Notes under the pieces: model-generated | What the model was told of the DNA's origin: nothing | The model's input: the letters and a program-made list of their open reading frames with translations, nothing else | Databases searched by the model: none | Translations under genes and position numbers: made by a program | Shown here: one piece after another, positions 13,418 through 16,080 of the stretch | Layout: each line of letters starts with the position of its first letter | How positions within the stretch are numbered: the stretch's first letter is position 1 | NCBI GenBank assembly: GCA_964606295.1 | Contig: CAZSFR010000020.1 | Span: 1-16,080 of the forward strand | DNA from: JAGOPB01 sp964606295 | GTDB lineage: Bacteria > Patescibacteriota > Minisyncoccia > Phycocordibacterales > UBA9973 | Reading direction: 5' to 3' | Length of the DNA stretch: 16,080 bases

Positions 13418-13423
13418 TATAAT
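13418..13423 (+). promoter_or_regulatory. -10 box of fusA
   Basis: A perfect TATAAT lies after the upstream terminator and would give a leader of about 30 nt before the ATG at 13459. No consensus -35 is visible. The fusA gene therefore appears to have its own promoter, independent of rpsL-rpsG. Confidence 0.5.
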
Positions 13424-13458
13424 GCTCGCATTCACGCAGGCGCCCAAAGATACAATTT

Positions 13459-15600
13459 ATGAACAGAGACTATCCACTCGAGAAAGTCCGAAACTTCGGA
13501 ATTATCGCCCATATCGACGCAGGGAAAACCACGACATCAGAGCGTGTTCTTTACTATACGGGCGTCTCACACAAAATCGGAGAAGTTCATGATGGCGCAG
13601 CGACAACTGACTGGATGGAACAGGAAAAGGAGCGCGGTATTACGATCACGTCTGCCGCTATCACCTGCTTCTGGACACCGACTTACGCAGCGACGGACAA
13701 GAACAAGAAGCATCGTTTCAATATTATCGACACCCCGGGACACATCGACTTCACTGTGGAAGTGAAGCGGTCACTTCGCGTGCTCGACGGCGCAGTCGTT
13801 GTCTTCGACGGTGTTGCGGGTGTCGAGCCACAATCAGAAACAAACTGGCGCTACGCTGACGAAGCAAACGTGCCTCGTATTTGTTTCATCAACAAACTCG
13901 ATCGCACAGGAGCATCATTTGAACATTCATACAAAACAATACTTGAGAGACTTTCGAAGTCTGCTGTTCGTATGCAACTTCCTATCGGACTCGAAGAGAA
14001 GTTCGAAGGTATCGTTGACTTGCTAACACGTAAATCATTCCGCTTCGAAGGTGAAATGGGAATCGAGATTGTGGAGGGCGACGTACCAGAAGACATGAAA
14101 GCAGATGTTGAGAAGTATCGCGCAGAATTAGTAGAAGGTATCGTTTCAAATGACGAGAAATTGATGAACGATTATCTCGAAGGCAATGAGCCATCACTTG
14201 AGGTTTTGAAGGCGACACTCCGCAAGGCTGTCATCGCGAACGCGATTTTCCCCGTCTTCGCAGGGAGTGCGCTGAAGAACAAAGGCGTGCAGATCATACT
14301 CGATGCCGTTGTCGATTACCTTCCGTCACCACTCGATATTCCAGCCATCACAGGTATCAATCCAGACAACGATGAGCCGATTGACCGACCTGCGTCCGAC
14401 ACACAGCCATTCTCTGCACTTGCGTTCAAAGTGGCGACTGACCCATTTGTCGGACAGTTGATTTTCTTCCGTGTCTATTCAGGAACCCTCGAATCAGGTT
14501 CATATGTTTACAACCCTCGCACACGCAACAAAGAGCGCATCGGCCGTATCCTTCGTATGCATGCCAACGAGCGAGAAGAAGTGAAAAAAGTTTTCGCTGG
14601 AGAAATTGCTGCAGCTGTCGGACTCAAAGATACTATCACCTCAGATACACTCTGCGATGAAGCATCTCCAATCGAGCTCGACCGTATCGTTTTTCCTGAG
14701 CCAGTTATCTCACTCCGTGTCGAACCGAAAACAAAGGCTGACCAAGAAAAAATGGGTACAGCTCTCAACCGCCTCGCACAGGAAGACCCAACATTCCGCG
14801 TGTCGACTGACCCTGAAACAAACGAAACAATCATCGCCGGCATGGGAGAATTGCACCTCGAAATCATCGTTGACCGCATGCGACGCGAATTTACTGTTGA
14901 AACGAATGTCGGTAAGCCACAGGTTGCGTATCGTGAGACGATCACTCAGCCAGCAGATGCTGAAGGCAAATACATCAAGCAGACAGGAGGTCGCGGTAAC
15001 TACGGTCACGTCAAGATCAAGATCAAGCCGATGGATATGACAGTAGACCCAGATGATGTACCGAAGAATACAAAGCGCGAAGCTCACTTCGAATTCGTCA
15101 ACACTATCAAAGGAGGTGCCATTCCTCAGGAATACATCGCTCCTTGTGAAAAAGGATTCCGTGAAGGACTCGACAGGGGAGTTGTCGCAGGATTCAAAAT
15201 GGTGGACGTATCAGTTGATCTCTGGGACGGAAGTTACCACGATGTCGACTCCAACGAAATGGCTTTCAAAATCGCAGCATCAATGGCAATCCAAGAAGCG
15301 TGTCGTATGGCAAAGCCTGTCGTTCTCGAACCGATGATGAAGGTGGAAGTGGTCACCCCTGAGAAGTTCATGGGAGACGTCACAGGCAACCTCTCCAGTA
15401 AGCGCGGATTGATCGAAGGAATGGAAGACCGCGGTATGAACAAGGTTGTCAAAGCCGTTGTGCCACTTTCAGAAATGTTCGGTTACATGACATCGCTTCG
15501 CTCAATGACAGAAGGTCGTGCAGGATTCACAATGGAATTCCTCCGCTACGATATCGTGCCAACCAACGTAGCTGAAGAGATAGCCAAGAGCAGAAAATAA
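13459..15600 (+). CDS. fusA: translation elongation factor G
   Basis: This 713-aa GTPase is elongation factor G, which drives translocation of tRNA and mRNA on the ribosome and helps ribosome recycling. The GTP-binding motifs are all present: AHIDAGKTT (17-25), RGITITSA in switch I, DTPGHIDF and NKLDRTG. The domain IV segment (GGRGNYGHVKIKIKP, then a conserved FVNTIKGGAIPQEYI) and the domain V end (RGLIEGMEDRG, YMTSLRSMTEGRAGFTMEF) are complete. Length is normal for the family. There is no Shine-Dalgarno site. Codon choice and GC look higher than in the surface and unknown genes, as expected for a highly expressed gene. It is followed by a strong terminator; no tuf gene follows in the window. 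Confidence 0.98.
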   Translation: MNRDYPLEKVRNFGIIAHIDAGKTTTSERVLYYTGVSHKIGEVHDGAATTDWMEQEKERGITITSAAITCFWTPTYAATDKNKKHRFNIIDTPGHIDFTVEVKRSLRVLDGAVVVFDGVAGVEPQSETNWRYADEANVPRICFINKLDRTGASFEHSYKTILERLSKSAVRMQLPIGLEEKFEGIVDLLTRKSFRFEGEMGIEIVEGDVPEDMKADVEKYRAELVEGIVSNDEKLMNDYLEGNEPSLEVLKATLRKAVIANAIFPVFAGSALKNKGVQIILDAVVDYLPSPLDIPAITGINPDNDEPIDRPASDTQPFSALAFKVATDPFVGQLIFFRVYSGTLESGSYVYNPRTRNKERIGRILRMHANEREEVKKVFAGEIAAAVGLKDTITSDTLCDEASPIELDRIVFPEPVISLRVEPKTKADQEKMGTALNRLAQEDPTFRVSTDPETNETIIAGMGELHLEIIVDRMRREFTVETNVGKPQVAYRETITQPADAEGKYIKQTGGRGNYGHVKIKIKPMDMTVDPDDVPKNTKREAHFEFVNTIKGGAIPQEYIAPCEKGFREGLDRGVVAGFKMVDVSVDLWDGSYHDVDSNEMAFKIAASMAIQEACRMAKPVVLEPMMKVEVVTPEKFMGDVTGNLSSKRGLIEGMEDRGMNKVVKAVVPLSEMFGYMTSLRSMTEGRAGFTMEFLRYDIVPTNVAEEIAKSRK

Positions 15601-15608
15601 TTTCTGAG

Positions 15609-15633
15609 AAAAGTCCCCGAACGGGGATTTTTT
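15609..15633 (+). terminator. fusA terminator
   Basis: TCCCCG (15614-15619) pairs with CGGGGA (15622-15627), extended outward by a G-T wobble and four A-T pairs, and followed by a run of six Ts. Confidence 0.9.
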
Positions 15634-15643
15634 GTTATAAAAT

Positions 15644-15687
15644 AAAAAAAACGCACTCGGAAATCCATAGGACTTCTTTGTGCGTTT
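15644..15687 (-). terminator. terminator of the T9SS-domain gene
   Basis: On the minus strand AAACGCAC and GTGCGTTT (15680-15687 with 15649-15656) form the outer stem. GAAGTCC and GGATTTC form an inner stem around TAT. A run of eight Ts follows (15644-15651). It is the 3' end of the minus-strand gene at 15700. Confidence 0.8.
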
Positions 15688-15699
15688 AGTGATAGAAAA

Positions 15700-16017
15700 T
15701 TATTTTTTGACTATTTTTTTCGTGACTGTTTTGCCGTTCCTTGTTATTTCAAGGAAGTAATAACCATTTTCAAATCTGGTTAAATCAATTTCCTTTCCGT
15801 AGCTTTCGGCTAACGGTTTTCCTACGATGCTGAGCACTTTGTAGTGTGCTTCATTGCTCAGGAACATAATTCCCGTTGTTGGGTTTGGAAAGATAGTAAT
15901 TTGATCCACAGAAATGGATAGAGCAACCTTTGTTGAGTCTAATTCTGCAGTTTGCGCTGAAGCAGATAAAGTTGTAAAAAGTAATACAACAATTGTTAGT
16001 GGGAAAATATTTTTCAT
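15700..16017 (-). CDS. small secreted protein with T9SS type A sorting domain
   Basis: This 105-aa protein consists of a signal peptide (1-21, ending SASAQ), a short linker, and a C-terminal type IX secretion sorting domain from about residue 37 (ITIFPNPTTGIMFLS, VLSIVGKPLAES, ENGYYFLEITRNGKTVTKKIVKK). That domain is characteristic of Bacteroidota, where it directs cargo across the outer membrane for attachment or release. There is almost no passenger between the two signals. It has its own terminator and lies at the window end beside the inverted 49-bp repeat. In a Patescibacteria scaffold, which would not be expected to have a type IX system, it is most simply explained by a chimeric join or transfer from a host or neighbour. 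Confidence 0.8.
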   Translation of the reverse strand: MKNIFPLTIVVLLFTTLSASAQTAELDSTKVALSISVDQITIFPNPTTGIMFLSNEAHYKVLSIVGKPLAESYGKEIDLTRFENGYYFLEITRNGKTVTKKIVKK

Positions 16018-16026
16018 AGTATTTAA

Positions 16027-16075
16027 ATTGGAGATTTACCTTTGAAGCAGAACACTCTAAAATGATAAATATGAG
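16027..16075 (-). repeat. 49-bp terminal inverted repeat, right copy
   Basis: This is the exact reverse complement of 8-56. On the minus strand it ends 9 nt before the ATG of the T9SS-domain gene and includes the same possible -10 box TATCAT (16062-16067). Confidence 0.9.
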
Positions 16076-16080
16076 TACAT

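Noticed and set aside
1..16080. tRNA or rRNA genes, transposase genes, prophage
   Set aside because: I saw no tRNA T-loop and acceptor pairing, rRNA core sequence, or transposase or integrase motifs. The S74 protein resembles phage fibres, but no other phage genes surround it.

Overview
The window looks like one scaffold of a Patescibacteria (CPR) genome, most likely of the Parcubacteria group. The evidence is the gene content: a DUF5667-type protein paired with an ECF sigma factor, a short HEVAH site-2 protease, a secreted ComEC-like metallo-beta-lactamase-fold protein, GWI-repeat and Peptidase_S74 surface proteins, a PaaX/Cas2-like regulator, and compact genes without Shine-Dalgarno sites. 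All genes read through with the standard bacterial code. The scaffold contains one 100-N gap, and its two ends carry the same 49-bp sequence in inverted orientation, so both extremes should be treated as assembly-sensitive.

Layout, left to right. (1) 1-600: an unrecognised hydrophilic protein ending at a strong bidirectional terminator. (2) 598-1880, minus strand: Fe/Mn superoxide dismutase and, upstream of it, a 160-aa winged-helix/Cas2-like (PaaX family) protein. Two almost identical 38-bp palindromes flank the regulator gene; one overlaps its own -35 box and the other lies upstream of the dismutase. (3) 1900-2820: a secreted MBL-fold hydrolase behind a 4 x 8-bp tandem repeat and a leaderless-type promoter. 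(4) 2820-4880: an intergenic region with hairpins (possible small RNA), then an ECF sigma factor overlapping a DUF5667 membrane protein (sigma / putative anti-sigma pair). (5) 4911-5186: bL28, divergent from (6) 5220-10830, a surface locus: site-2 protease, a 648-aa membrane-anchored GWI-repeat protein and a 1006-aa fibre-like protein with a 17-residue beta-roll repeat and a self-cleaving S74 chaperone domain. (7) 10880-15640: rpsL and rpsG, a 111-bp tandem repeat carrying the rpsG terminator and interrupted by the N gap, a PQ-loop-like membrane protein, an unknown protein, and fusA. (8) 15640-16080: a 105-aa minus-strand protein made of a signal peptide plus a Bacteroidota-type type IX secretion sorting domain, which looks foreign.

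A feature of the whole window is translation initiation. None of the 16 start codons has a recognisable Shine-Dalgarno sequence. Three genes have a perfect TATAAT exactly 6 nt before the ATG, implying leaderless mRNAs, and a fourth has a near match at the same distance. The strongest candidate for something undescribed is the palindrome-flanked PaaX/Cas2-like gene next to the dismutase: either an autoregulated repressor with an oxidative-stress target or a small element with palindromic ends.
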